Of a stretch of DNA of 64,000 nucleotides, positions 45,555 through 56,470 are shown one piece after another; positions within the stretch are counted from its first letter, which is position 1, and each line of letters starts with the position of its first letter. The notes beneath the pieces were generated by a model that saw only the letters and a program-made list of their open reading frames with translations, was not told the DNA's origin and made no database searches. A program made the position numbers and the translations under genes. The stretch lies in contig CM055104.1 in the NCBI GenBank assembly GCA_029204225.1, forward strand, positions 47,996,451-48,060,450, in the 5' to 3' direction. The DNA comes from Diphasiastrum complanatum (lineage: Eukaryota > Streptophyta > Lycopodiopsida > Lycopodiales > Lycopodiaceae).

Positions 45555-45607
45555 TTGACCTGGTCAAACAGCCCCTGGTCACGCCCTGGCGTGATTTTTA
45601 TGCCACG
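45515..45607. repeat. 93-base near-perfect palindrome
   Basis: Two 46-base arms (45515-45560 and 45562-45607) around a single central T. They start CGTGGC and end GCCACG, with about seven mismatches, mostly G/T-compatible in RNA. The left arm is the end of the second tandem unit. A partial extra left arm ends the first unit (45348-45387). Confidence 0.93.
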
Positions 45608-46851
45608 ACATGGAAACCTATCTTAGCTACAACATGGTTAAAGAAACTACCATTCCCATAGTATTGAAAATTGTAAATCACTGCATTCACATAGATGGTA
45701 CTAAAATTTTCAAATGACTGCATTCACATAAACAGTACTGAAATCAGATATTAAACTCAATCACAACAATTTGCATTCACATAACCTAAAATTCTACAAG
45801 ATACTTGACACCAAATCTTCGATATATTATAAGTAAAATCGTGTACATGATATTTTTAATTGCGCTCTCTCCTTAGCCTTCTAGCTAGGTGGAGATTCTT
45901 CGGGAGTATTGTGACTCTCTTCCTGTGCACTGCACACAAAAATGAGTCCTCAAAAAAGTGCGTTAGGTACATTTCTGAGACTCTTGTATTGCGGACACAA
46001 CATCTACTGTAACTCTGTTTTTATTTTGCAAATCTTGAATAAAATCAGACCTTGGTGTTGGCATTCATGATTTGTTGCATGTTTGTCATTCCAACCTTTA
46101 TGCAATTTCGACAACTTCTATGCTTGTCTTTAAATCCTTATACTGTAGACGATTCTCTTGTCTTGGTCTACTGTCAAAGCAACATGTTAGACCATACGTT
46201 AATTGAAAAAGCAAAATAGAGAAAATCACTGAAATAACTACAAATAAACTCATTGGAGTTCACTTAAAAGTGTATTAACATCGAAGAGAAGATTGACATA
46301 TACGTACGAATCTCCCATTGACTCAAAAACAAAACCATTCAGGAATATCATATTGCAGTAGCGTAAGCTCTTATTGAATGTGATTCAATATCCAATTCTC
46401 TTCCACCTCAATTGTTGTAATAATAGCATCATTTTGTTTCACCTGGATTTTTGTTTGACCTTGATGATTCAATGTAAGATCTAGGTCTAATTGATTTTAG
46501 ACCATCTTCTATAATAAAATGTTAAAGAGAGCATTTGTTTCTCTATATGGTATCTAAATTTCATTGATGACACTCGATGTTGCCATTGCTTTTTTTATCC
46601 CATTGATCATCTAGGAGGTCTAATAACATGTCACCCATTAAATCATTAGAAATGAAAATTGTCGATGTTCTTCAAACATTGCAGTTAGAAATTTTGAAAA
46701 AGGCAAAAACTAGTGCAATCTATTGATTTTGGAACCCATGCTATATTTCATGCAGTTTTGAATGTCCATAAAAAATTGTGATCGAAAGCTCTCTGCTATG
46801 GTATAATTTGGAGGAATCCATTCTTCACTTGAAAAAGAGAGTAGTGATATC
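45608..46851. other. No gene seen
   Basis: AT-rich. The word TGCATTCACATA recurs three times between 45681 and 45782. Otherwise no coding or repeat structure recognised. Confidence 0.45.
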
Positions 46852-47107
46852 TGTGAAAAGTACAGTACTAAGGACCATAAATGGATCTTTGAATGATCCA
46901 CAAGGTTGATTGTATGCTTGTTAAACAATCTATTAGAAACTAGTCATCAGAAAACAAGATGTAGTTTAGCAGCTTGATAGAAAACAAGTAGAGACAATCA
47001 AATCATTGATCAATAAGTGTAATCCAACTCCACACGTGTGGAAATAAGGCTGTAGTACGGCCTGTAGACAGTGTTTACAAAGTGCCAAAGCTGCCAAAAA
47101 TCAAATG
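46852..47107 (-). repeat. Copia LTR fragment
   Basis: Begins TGTGAAAAGTACAG like the LTRs of A and D, with TCCACACGTGTGGA at 47029-47042 followed by GTAGTACGGCCTG, as in the LTR of Copia-1 (GTACGGCCT). It is truncated on the right by an inverted Gypsy fragment. Confidence 0.65.
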
Positions 47108-47850
47108 ACCACTGGGAATATCAACTAAACAGTCGATCTTCCTAAGCCATGGTCGACCTAATAGCATAGCATATGCTTCCCTACCGTCCTGCATACGCAC
47201 AACGTAAAAGTCTACTTTGGCAACTTTCCCAGCCACACCCACTCAGTATACCTTCAGCTTTCAACCTCGAGTTGTCAGCTAGCTTCAGGGTCAAGTTCCC
47301 ACCATCCACTAAATCCAAATCTCTCACACAAGTTAGCATTCATAACATTTACTGCAGCTCTAGCATCGATATAACATCAACAATCAACAGCCCGTCAACA
47401 ATAGCATCGTTTTTGGGACAACTCTTTTCTAATCCATTGCATGATACTTGATCTACTTCAACCACAATAGGCTTATGCCCATCAAGCCATCGAGTTCTTA
47501 ACACCTCCCTAAGCTCTCCCTTTACTACCGAGGACTTTTGCAGCAACTAGAGTAAGTTGATATCTACTTTGGTCTTATGCAAATGGTCCACTAACTTGAA
47601 TGGTTCATAAGACTCTAATGCCGCTCTCCTTCTCCAGCTCTTTCTTTTCAGACCTAATCGGGACATCCAGATGCTTCTTAGTGGTCTTCGTCGGATCATT
47701 AATAACATCTTTCACAACTTGGTTCTCTATCACAGGCTCATCAACTACAGCTAGTAATCTATCATCGGGAACATGCTTCCGTTTATTTAGAGCAGCTGCC
47801 TTTTGCACTCTAGTCATCACTAAACATTCAGGTTGCGCCTCTTCAGGTAC
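47108..47850 (-). pseudogene. Inverted Gypsy protease-region fragment
   Basis: The minus strand encodes VPEEAQPECLVMTRVQKAAA, DEPVIENQVVKD, then LREVLRTRWLDGHKPIVVEV and NDAIVDGLLI. This is collinear with the plus-strand Gypsy I protease region (about 52536-53300) and highly similar in sequence. It is thus an inverted second copy of one segment of that family. It ends abruptly at 47850, where the Copia C zinc knuckle begins. Several indels break it. Confidence 0.88.
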
Positions 47851-48218
47851 AACAAAGGTCATTTTGTAAATGAATGTCATAAGAAACAAAGTAATGAAGG
47901 TAGCAAGCAAAGCAACTTTTGTACTTCTAATGAGGATCTAGATTCTTGTGATTCTTTCATGATGTGTTCTTCAAGTCTAATGTCAAGTGGAAGTGACAAG
48001 GATTCATGGTGGATAGATAGTGGATCTAGTTCACACATGACTAGTCACAAGGAGTCCTTTACTTCTTTGATCTCTTATGTTGGAACCAAGAAAGTGGTTC
48101 ACATGCCAAATGGTGGTGAGTGTATGATCAAAGGTATTGGCCCAATTCCTATTTGCCTTTCTACTAATAGGAATGCAAGGCTTGATGGTGTTCTTTACAT
48201 TCCTCACTTTCAAGGAAT
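47851..48218 (+). pseudogene. Element C: Gag zinc knuckle end and protease
   Basis: The frame starts inside a zinc knuckle (NKGHFVNECHKK; compare IKGHFANECYKK in A). It continues through the Gag-protease linker into SWWIDSGSSSHMTSHKESF with the catalytic Asp at 48016-48018, IKGIGPIPICLSTNRNARLD, and GVLYIPH. A frameshift at about 48205 moves the reading to the frame of the next entry, where NLLSVGQM is expected. The 5' part of the element is missing: Gypsy sequence abuts at 47850. Confidence 0.88.
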
Positions 48219-50675
48219 TTGCTAAGTGTTGGTCAAATGTTAAAGAAAGGGTACAAGACAAAGTTTGTTGGGGATGTTTGCTTCATTACTAAGGGAGATA
48301 TCTTGATTGCTAGGGGAAATAGACAAGGTAGACTTTACAAGCTTGATGCATTTGTTATGTCTAACAAGAGGAATGAAATGGATGTTGGTGGTTCTCTCAA
48401 CTTTCAAAAGTCAATTCCTAGCATCAATAAGATTGGTAGATCTTATGCAAAGTCTAAAGAGCTTCCTTATGCTAGATCTAGGTTGAGATCCAATGAGCTT
48501 CTTGGAGATAGTTATTGTTGTGCTAACTTGGCAACTTTTGGTGAATCTATGATCAATGTTTTGGATCCATTGGATCTTGAAGATGGACTAGTGCTACCTA
48601 CTAGTCAAATGGAGTCATGTGGTGCTAAATTAGTATCGTGTTTGAGCTCTTCTACACATAGATTTCCAAGTCTTGGTGGCTCTTCAATGGAACTGCATGG
48701 CAAGTGCAAAAATGAAAAACGTAAGAAGAGAGCTAACTTCATCAATGGAGGTGATGAAAACTCTTCTTTGGAAATGGTTGTTGCTAATGACTTATTTACT
48801 CATTTGGAAAGAGATGGTGCTTTGAGCATGTTTGAAGAAAAAGTTTCTTTTGCATCTTTATGTGATAAGTCCAAGAAAGTCATTTGTGCAACAAGTGGTG
48901 TCACATGTATTCATAAAGAAAGTAGATCAAAAGGTTCTATCATGAGAATTGGTGAGGAAGATTTCAAGTCAAAAGGGAGAGATGAATGTGAAGTGTTCAA
49001 AATAGGATGTACTTTGAATTATGCTTTTGTGAATGATAGTGAGGGTTCAATATCATTACCTATATCATTGATTAGAAGTCCAGGTTTGACAAGAAAAAGT
49101 TCTTCAATCATTCTTATGTTGAAGGTAGTATGTATTCTTTTCATGGCTTCTAATATTCAAGATTCTTCCATTTCTTATGATGCAACTATCAAGAGGGAGA
49201 TTGCTAACTGTTGTGGTGTGATCATTAAGAGGGAGTCTTGTGAAGGAAAGGGCAAAGGAAGACTAACTCTTGGAAAGATCAAAGGCATGGATCTTACTTC
49301 TCTTCATCAACTCAAAGGATGCTATCATTGTGGAGGAGTGTTCATGCATGATCAAGATGGCAAAAGATTGGATGAAGAAGACTACATGGAGCAACTCAAG
49401 TGGCAATTTCTTCAAGGCAAGGAAGGTCTCATTGGTGAGCTCATTGAGGTTTGGTTTGAACTCAAATGGGCTAGTTTTATTAGGTTTGATACTCAACTCT
49501 ACTTCATGTTGGATAGAATTGTAGAAATCTATCTTTTGGTTTATGATGGTAACATTGTTTTGACTGACTATAGTGAAAGGTTGAAATCAAGCAATGATGA
49601 GATCTTGTGGGATGTTAATCATGTGTTTGAGAGGAAGTATCTTTAGAGGTTCAGATCTGAAGATGTTTATAAATGCAAAGTCCTTGATGTTTTATTGGAA
49701 GATCAAGATGTTGATCTTGAATTGCTTCATCAACACCAAGAGGCAAGTAGCAATTGGAAGCTAGTCAAAAGCATCAAAGGGGAGCCACATGGACAAAGCA
49801 TTTTGGATCCGTTTTTACAGGTTCTTGAAGGTTCAAGTAAGATTCTTGGAGCAGCAAGGAAGTGTCCTTTTACTCTACCTTACTTGTTTAATCTCATGTA
49901 TGAACATTGTTATGTCAATGTGTTGGAATTGTCAAAATTCAATGAAACTAGTTCCATAGTTTTGCATCCTTTGGATCTTGGAGATAGAATAGTTATCATT
50001 GCTGGTTTTTATGATCAAGTACATGCATTCATTCAAATCTTGAAAGATATTGAAGTGGTCAATATGTTTACTTTTGAGCAAACTTCAAGATCTAGCATCC
50101 TAGTATTGGCAAATTGGCAAATTGTTGACAATGTCGGACCAAGGGTTGTATGCAAATCTTGTGGAGATACTTCAAGTATTTCAAGTTCAGGTTTTGCTCA
50201 TTCAAATGGAAAGGAGAACACATAATTTTGGCATTCATTCACTCAAGGGCTTTCATGGATTGGAGACCTACAAAGGCAAGGTGGTGATGGAGGTTCATTC
50301 ATGGAGATACATGATGCATTCACTATGGGCATAGTGGAATGTGGAGGAGGCATGCAAACACTTGTTGGTTACTTTCACTTACAACTTGTTTGCTGCTATT
50401 TTACAGAGAATTCAAAGGTGGATAGATGGAGGATTTCTTTCATTATGATTTTATGTTCTTTTACATGTATCTTGTTCACCATTCTATGTAAAATTGATGT
50501 AAGAGATAGTGAAGCATCCTATATGGACACTATTATCTATATCAATTATGTTGTACTTCATATTGTACATATTAGAACACTTGAGAAGAGATCTATTATC
50601 ATGATGGAGATCATTCTTAGGTTGGAGCAAAGTAGTGTTGTAAAACTAGCAAGTTAAGTTGAAGAGGGAGTGTGA
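48219..50675 (+). CDS. Element C: long pol-like ORF without catalytic motifs
   Basis: One frame runs from the protease end (LLSVGQM, GRLYKLDAFVMSN) for about 815 codons, with only three internal stops (49644, 50223, 50655), into VVKLAS-stop-VEEGV, the same tail as element A (MLKLASNVEEGV). Weak collinear echoes of Copia pol appear in order: KSKELPYARSRLRSNE (integrase KSHRLAYSRSTSRSKE), FKIGCT---FVN (IFGCTCFVN), RLDEEDYMEQ (RT DLEEDIYMEQ), and LYFMLDR---IYLLVYDGNIVLTD, where RT has LYFRL...LLLIYVDDIILS. The RT Asp pair reads DG and the integrase D,D35E is absent. Hydrophobic stretches occur at about 49105-49150 and 50437-50494. Everything between is unrecognised. It is either a rapidly diverged, catalytically dead pol or a replacement sequence. 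Confidence 0.6.
50658..50670 (+). other. Element C polypurine tract
   Basis: GTTGAAGAGGGAG, identical to that of A and B, again in frame as VEEG(V). Confidence 0.9.
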
Positions 50676-51325
50676 AAATTGTCAACATTTCCTAGCTAGT
50701 TTGATGCCTAAATTGGCAATTTTTGTACATAGTTTTGGATCTTACCTTTCACACGTGTGAAAGAGGCCTGGATACTTGTATTCTAGTATATATTTCATGT
50801 TGAAGAAGTCTCAAACTTTAGGACCTTTGAAATGACACCAAAATCATGTTATTTGGACATATAGGCCAAAATTGGCTATTTTAGGCTACTGGTGCCCTAA
50901 AATTGGGTCCTAAGTTCTGGAGAGAGGAGAGAGAGTCATCTCTCTCACCTATATTAGGCTGAAATTTGTGGAGAACAGGTTGGAGAAACTTTTTGTATTT
51001 TTGAGAGAGATCAATAGATCATTGTCACAGTTTCTTCCTCCATTGAGAGCATTGCTTTCTGTATTGTCTTCAAGCTTTTGTGTATGATCTTAAGAGGTTT
51101 CCAAAAGTGGAAGGCTGTTGTTGGGAGCCTTGTTTGTTGCTATTTTTGGCTGCCATCAGTACCTATTATTAGTTTTTTTTGTCTTTTGAATGCTTTGTCA
51201 AGTTCATGTGTATCAAAGATAGCATTAAGATGCTTTGCCATTCCTAGCTTTTGTAGCTTGTTGTGCAAAGATCTTAGCCAAGTATTTTGGGAGTTTGGAT
51301 CCATTTAAGATCCATTTTTTTCACA
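50671..51325 (+). repeat. Element C 3' LTR
   Basis: 655 bases, TGTGAAAATTGTCAAC ... TTTTTTTCACA. It aligns along its whole length with the reverse complement of the LTR of A, near-identical over the first 35 bases and substantially diverged inside. It includes the G-box TTCACACGTGTGAA (50748-50761) and the GAGAGAGGAGAGAGAG patch. Confidence 0.92.
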
Positions 51326-51335
51326 ATAAGAGGTG

Positions 51336-51384
51336 CTCAGGCTATACTCATTGGTCTGAATGTGACCAATGAGTATGGCCTGAG
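51336..51384. other. Hairpin with 21-base arms
   Basis: Arm CTCAGGCTATACTCATTGGT plus C, a 7-base loop, then the complementary arm, with one T/C difference. It lies directly between the LTR of C and the Gypsy I gag. Confidence 0.9.
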
Positions 51385-52500
51385 CCTGAATCGTTAACCC
51401 AAGCTATGCATTCTTATTGGGCCACCTCTCAAGAAGATCCTGAGAAACATGTAAATGACTTTTACTGGTCCTGTTGGATTAATAGGATAACGGACAAAGA
51501 TCACCAAATGTTGTTATTCAGTGGGACATTGTTTGGGGGCGCCAGTGATTGGTATTACCATTTGGAACCATACTCTATACTGATTAAGGGGGCCTTTATT
51601 ACTAAATTCCTAGGAGAATTTCAAGTATCGAAATCTAGAGACCATATGATCTATGCTCTTACGGGTTCTAGACAGGAAGAGTGGGAGATAGTGTCTCAGT
51701 ACAATTGGAGAACTAAGGAATTGGTGAGACAATTTGGAACCAATGCCCCTCCTAAAGACTGGATTCTGTCACTTTCCTTAAAAGGATTGAAGTACGCTAT
51801 TCAAGTAGATGTGAGAAGATCAGCTCCAAAAACTATTGAAGAAGCAATCACTAGGGCGCTAGAAATTGAAAATTCTATGATATCAACCCAAGAGGTGGTG
51901 ACATTAGCCAATGCCTCTAGGTCCTATTCATGGGGTGGACAACAACCAAGCCCTGAAAGGACGAATGGTTATTTTCAAGCTGTACCTTATGTTGCGGCAA
52001 CTCAACCAACTGTATCACATTCTCCTTTTGTTAGAAATGCAGAGTTGCCTCAACCGTTTATTAGCAATCAAAAAATTGATGTCCAAAATGTGAGTGTAGG
52101 TAAAGTTGCTGTTGAAGTACCTGACCAAAATGCGATGGGAGGATATGAATCATCTTCGTCAAATCCTTACGATATGATAAAAAATTATATGGATGTAATG
52201 TCCAAAAATATAATGTCCCTAGCCCTTGATGTTAATTTCCCCAAAAGGCAACAAAATTTGATAGGTGAGAGACGACTTGATCGACCAAAAGAGTTATCTT
52301 GCCGAATCTGTAAGGCTGATCATCTAATAAGAGATTGCCCCAACCTTAAATGTACTATTTGTGGGAAGAAAGGCCATACTGATGATCATTGTTACATGAA
52401 AGTTAAAGCTTCAAATAAACAAGCCAATCAACTTGGCCCTGAAAACCATAGAGTTGTTGGACCTTCGAAGTACTCTGTTGAGCCAATTCGAATTCTCTAG
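51373..52500 (+). pseudogene. Gypsy I Gag
   Basis: Open from 51373 (first ATG 51406) to 52500. The capsid part reads EDPEKHVNDFYWSCWINRIT, LFGGASDWYYHLEP, RQEEWEIVSQYNWRTKELVR and LSLKGLKYAIQVDVR. Two zinc knuckles near the end, CRICKADHLIRDC and CTICGKKGHTDDHC, would bind RNA. The frame is intact over this length, but the true N-terminus and 5' LTR are missing, because the LTR of C ends at 51325 just upstream. The rest of the element follows downstream in broken frames. Confidence 0.85.
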
Positions 52501-52527
52501 TGTGGCGACTCCGATGAGGGATGACCT

Positions 52528-53444
52528 ATGTGTCTAATTGACGTTGTACCTGAAGAGGCACAACCTGAATGTTTAGTGATGACTAGAGTGCAAAAGGCAG
52601 CTGCTCTGAATAAAGGAAAGCATGTTCCCAATGATAGATTACCAGCTGTAGTTGATGAGCCCGTGATAGAGAACCAAGTTGTGAAAGACATTATTAATGA
52701 TCTGACGAAGACCACTAAGAAGCGTCTGGATTAGGTCTAAAAAAAAAGAGCTGGAGAAGGAGAGCGGCATTAGAGTCTTATGAACCATTCAAGTTAGTGG
52801 ACCATTTGCATAAGACCAAAGTAGATATCAACTTACTCCAGTTGCTACAAAAATCCCTGGCAGTAAAGCAAGAGCTTAGGGAGGTGTTAAGAATTCGATG
52901 GCTTGATGGGCATAAGACTATTGTGGTTGAAGTAGATCAAGTATCAAGCAATGGATTAGAAAAGAGCTATCCCAAAGTCGATGCTATTGTTGACGGGATG
53001 CTGATTGCTGATCTTATAGTCGATGTTGGAGTTGCAGTAAATGTTATGAATGCTAACTTGTGTGAGAGATCGAATTTGGATCTAGTGGATGGTGGGAACT
53101 TGACCTTGAAGTTAGCTGACAACTCAAGGTTGAAAGCTAAAGGTATACTGAGTGGGTTGTCTGTGAGTGTGGCTAGGAAAGTTGCCAAAGTAGACTTTTA
53201 CGTTGTGCGTATGCAGGTCGGCAGGGAAGCATATGCTATGCTATTAGGTCAATCATGGCTTCGGAAGTCCGAATGTTTAGTTGATATTCCCAATGGTCGT
53301 GGGAAGAAAAGAGTGGTTGTGAATGCATATCCGAATTTGCCTGAGAGCGAAAGGGCGGAGATCCCTGATACATATTCAGAGGGTGAAGATCCTTGTCCAG
53401 TGATTCTGAAGAGTCTACTTCCAAGGAAACAACGTTGTTGCTAA
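52528..53444 (+). pseudogene. Gypsy I protease region
   Basis: The segment 52528-52734 gives EEAQPECLVMTRVQKAAALN and NQVVKDIIN. The segment 52797-53444 gives LRIRWLDGHKTIVVEV, then the protease-like IVDGMLIADLIVDVGVAVNV with NLTLKLADNS and AYAMLLGQSWLR. Where an active-site D-S/T/G-G is expected the sequence reads DVG, so the protease is probably dead. A stop and shift at about 52735 separate the two pieces. The inverted partner copy lies at 47108-47850. Confidence 0.82.
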
Positions 53445-53672
53445 TTGAATAGTACGAGGGTCGTGAACCTCTAGTATGTGTTAGAGATGCCGATGCAGAT
53501 AAGATCATGTGTGACGCTCATAACGAGGATAAAGTGCTGTTAGTCGGTGCTCACCTAGATAAGGAGCCCAAAAAGCTAATATCAAATTTCGGTAGGTGAA
53601 AAGGGTGTATTTGCCTGGAATTATGATGACTTTAAAGGTATACCACCAGCCCTAGCAGTCCATCGAATCCTG

Positions 53673-54727
53673 TTGAAACCTGATGTAAAGCCTGTCATGG
53701 AACGACAAAGGAGGTTAGCTCAACATCTCATGGCACCTATAGCTAAGGAAATCCGGAAAGTGAGGGATGCTGGCCTTATATTCCCTGTCACCAATACTGA
53801 ATGGTGTTTGGAAATTGTACGCAAAGTTAAGAAGAATGGACAAATCAGAGTTTGTGTGGACTTTAGACCCCTTAACAAGAGTACTGTAAAGGACTACTAC
53901 CCTTTACCCTTCATTGACCAAATGTTTGATCAATTAGCTAGAAAACAGATGTATACTTTTATAAACTATTTCCGGGCTATAACCAAATAGCCATAGCTCC
54001 TGAAGATAAGCTTAAGACAACTTTTACGACTCCATTCAACACATATGCCTATCATGTCATGTCGTTTGGACTTTGTAATGCCCCGGGCACATACCAGAGG
54101 TTTATGATTGAATCCTTTGGAAACCTGGTGTCTGATCACATTAAAGTGTTTATGGATGACATCTGCATAGCAACCAACAATATTGAGGACCACATCAGAG
54201 TACTCAAGGAATGTTTTGAAGTGTGCAGAGAAAAGTCTGTAGCACTAAATCCTAGGAAATGTTCTTTTGTGGTTCCATACAATATTCTCCTTGGACATGT
54301 TATAAACAAGGATGGGATCACTACCGATCCAGCTACCGATCCAGCTAAAGTCCAGGGTGTCAGAGAGATGCCTACCCCCATTAATGTAAAAGCTGTCAGA
54401 TCCTTTTTAGGGAGTGTAGGGTATTACAGGTTGTTCCTAAAACATTATAGCAAGATCACTTTGCCTTTAGTAGAGCTTCTTGCAAAAGATAAATCTTTCT
54501 TGTGGACTGAGGAGTGTCAGTATGTGTTTGATCATCTGAAAGATGCCTTGACGAAAGCACCAATTCTCAGACCACCCAAATGGGACAAAGAATTCCATCT
54601 TATTGTTGTTGCTAGACCTTTGGCCCTAGATTGTGCCTTGTTCCAGATTGAGGAACCAAAAATGTTACACCCCATAGCCTTTGTTGGCGTCAAGAGTGTG
54701 CCTAGCGGTACATTTTGCTGTGTCTAA
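53673..54727 (+). pseudogene. Gypsy I reverse transcriptase
   Basis: The segment 53673-53990 contains EIRKVRDAGLIFPV, QIRVCVDFRPLNKSTVKDYY and FIDQMFDQLA, then TFINYFRAI, where FLDGFSGYNQ is expected, so the first catalytic Asp is lost. A frameshift at about 53965 leads to 54059-54727: MSFGLCNAPGTYQRFM, VFMDDICIATNN with the Asp pair intact, LNPRKCSF, GHVINKDGI, and the thumb with VRSFLGSVGYYRLFLKHYSK. An in-frame 12-base duplication (ATDP twice) is visible near 54330. Confidence 0.87.
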
Positions 54728-56300
54728 GTTCAGACACTATCTTATCCATCAAAAAGTAGTCATTTATTCTCCTACCACTGCTATTAAACTTATGTTGAAC
54801 AAACTTCACCCACCAGATAGACTTGTCAAGTGGCTTGTTGTTCTAGAAGAATTTGATTATGAGTTGAAAAACAAACCACCCAAAGCCAAGAATTTGGTGG
54901 ATTGTCTCTATGATTATAGCTTGGTAGAGGAAGATGACCTTGAGATAGAAAGTCAAGAGAATAAAGTAGATGACCTGAAGAATTCTCAACCTCACAGTGA
55001 TGTATTTGTTGGAGAACATGGGTCATTGCAAGAAGTCCCATTTGACCCAGTGGACGAAGGGAATCATGAAATGTTTAAATTAGATGTCGAAGCAGTACCA
55101 CAATGGTATCAAGCTTTAGCCCATTACTTGACCACCTTAGAATTGCCTAAAGGTTTGTCAAAAGCTGAGAAAAAGAAGTTTAAAGTCCAGGCTTTGAGAT
55201 TCAAAGTTAAAAACAGTAGGTTGTATAGGAAGGGCGTTGAAGGCGTTTACCAAAGGTGTGTACTGTCCAATGAAGTCCCATTTATCCTTGAAGAATGCCA
55301 CGACTCTTCCTGTGGGGGTCACTTTGCCGGTGATGCCACAGCACAGAAGGTCCTAAGAGTAGCATACTGGTGGTCCACATTATTTAGAGATTGCCAGGAT
55401 TATTACGTAAAATGTGATATTTGTCAAAGGGTAGGAGTGCCCGATAAAAGAATAAGGCCCTTAATAGCCCTGACTGCTCAGTTGCCCTTTGAAAAATGGG
55501 GCATTTATTATGTGGGACCTGTGAAACCCTCTTCGATTGGGCAGAAAAATTATATCATAGTAGCAACTGATTACCTCACTAAGTAGCCAGAAGCCAAAGC
55601 TGTGAAGAAAGATAATGCTGTAGAAGTGGCTAAGTTTCTTATGGAAAATATTGTTTGCAGATTTGGGGCTCCAAAGGAATTAGTTTCCAACAGAGGTACC
55701 CATTTCTTAAATAAGGTCATTCAGAACCTTATGAAAAGGTTGAGTATAAAGCATAATAAAACCACACCTTACAATCCACAGGCAATGGACAGGTAGAGAG
55801 TACAAACAAGAAATTGGTGGAAATCATTAAGAAGACGGTCTCTGATGGAAAAAGAGATTGGGATTCTAAAGTTTCAGCTACAGTATGGGCTTATAACTTA
55901 GCCTATAAAACGACCCCGTTTTTCTTGGTCTATGGTGTAGAGAGCGTATTGCCTATCGAGATCAAATTGGAGACACTGAGATTCTCCAAAAAACACGATT
56001 TGCCATATGAGTCTGCTATTAGTGAACGGATATTGGTATTAAACAAATTGGAAGAGGTCTAGAGCCTTGTTGCAAATAGAACGGAAAAAGAAAAGGTTGA
56101 AGGAGTTCCACGATCTCAAAGCTAAGAAATACTCGTTTCAGAAAGGACAATTGGTCTTATTTTATGATGCTAGAAGGGAATTATTCCTTGGAAAATTAAT
56201 GCCTATTTGGTTAGGTCCATATGTTCTCAAGAAAGTTTCTAAGAATAATATTGTGATTCTTAGCGACATGCATGGCAGAGATATGGATACTATTGGGAGA
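54681..56300 (+). pseudogene. Gypsy I RNase H and integrase
   Basis: RNase H: VHFAVSKFRHYLIHQKVVIY, then SPTTAIKL where TDH-A-KYL is usual (Asp lost), and WLVVLEEFDYELKNKPPKAK. Integrase: the zinc region EECHDSSCGGHF ... KCDICQR (all HHCC ligands present), FEKWGIYYVGPVKP, YIIVATDYLTK followed by a TAG at 55584, GAPKELVSNRGTHFLNK (second Asp replaced by Asn), then YNPQAMDR with a frame break where NGQ-E is expected. The C-terminus reads KKRLKEFHDLKAKKYSFQKG and GPYVLKKVSKNNIVIL, ending near 56300. Motif style resembles the Tat/Athila side of Gypsy. Confidence 0.83.
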
Positions 56301-56470
56301 GAGGGAGGAAGAATAAATGACGAACACGAACGAGAAACGTACTCGAACGGAAAATGTTCGTGCACAGTGGAATGAGTTAAATGACTCTCTCCCTAAGCAT
56401 GACTACGCCTATCAGAATGAACAAAACTTTAATGATAGAAATCACAGTTATTCTAGATTATGTAGCTATA
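56301..56470. other. No gene seen
   Basis: Short stretch between the end of Gypsy I integrase and an LTR scrap, with several ACGAAC/GTTCG words. No 3' LTR of Gypsy I recognised. Confidence 0.4.

Noticed and set aside
54681-55586. Pararetrovirus (caulimovirid) origin for the RT/RNase H regions
   Set aside because: Integrase with an HHCC zinc region follows RNase H in Gypsy F, G and I, and no movement-protein motif was seen; Ty3/Gypsy explains all.
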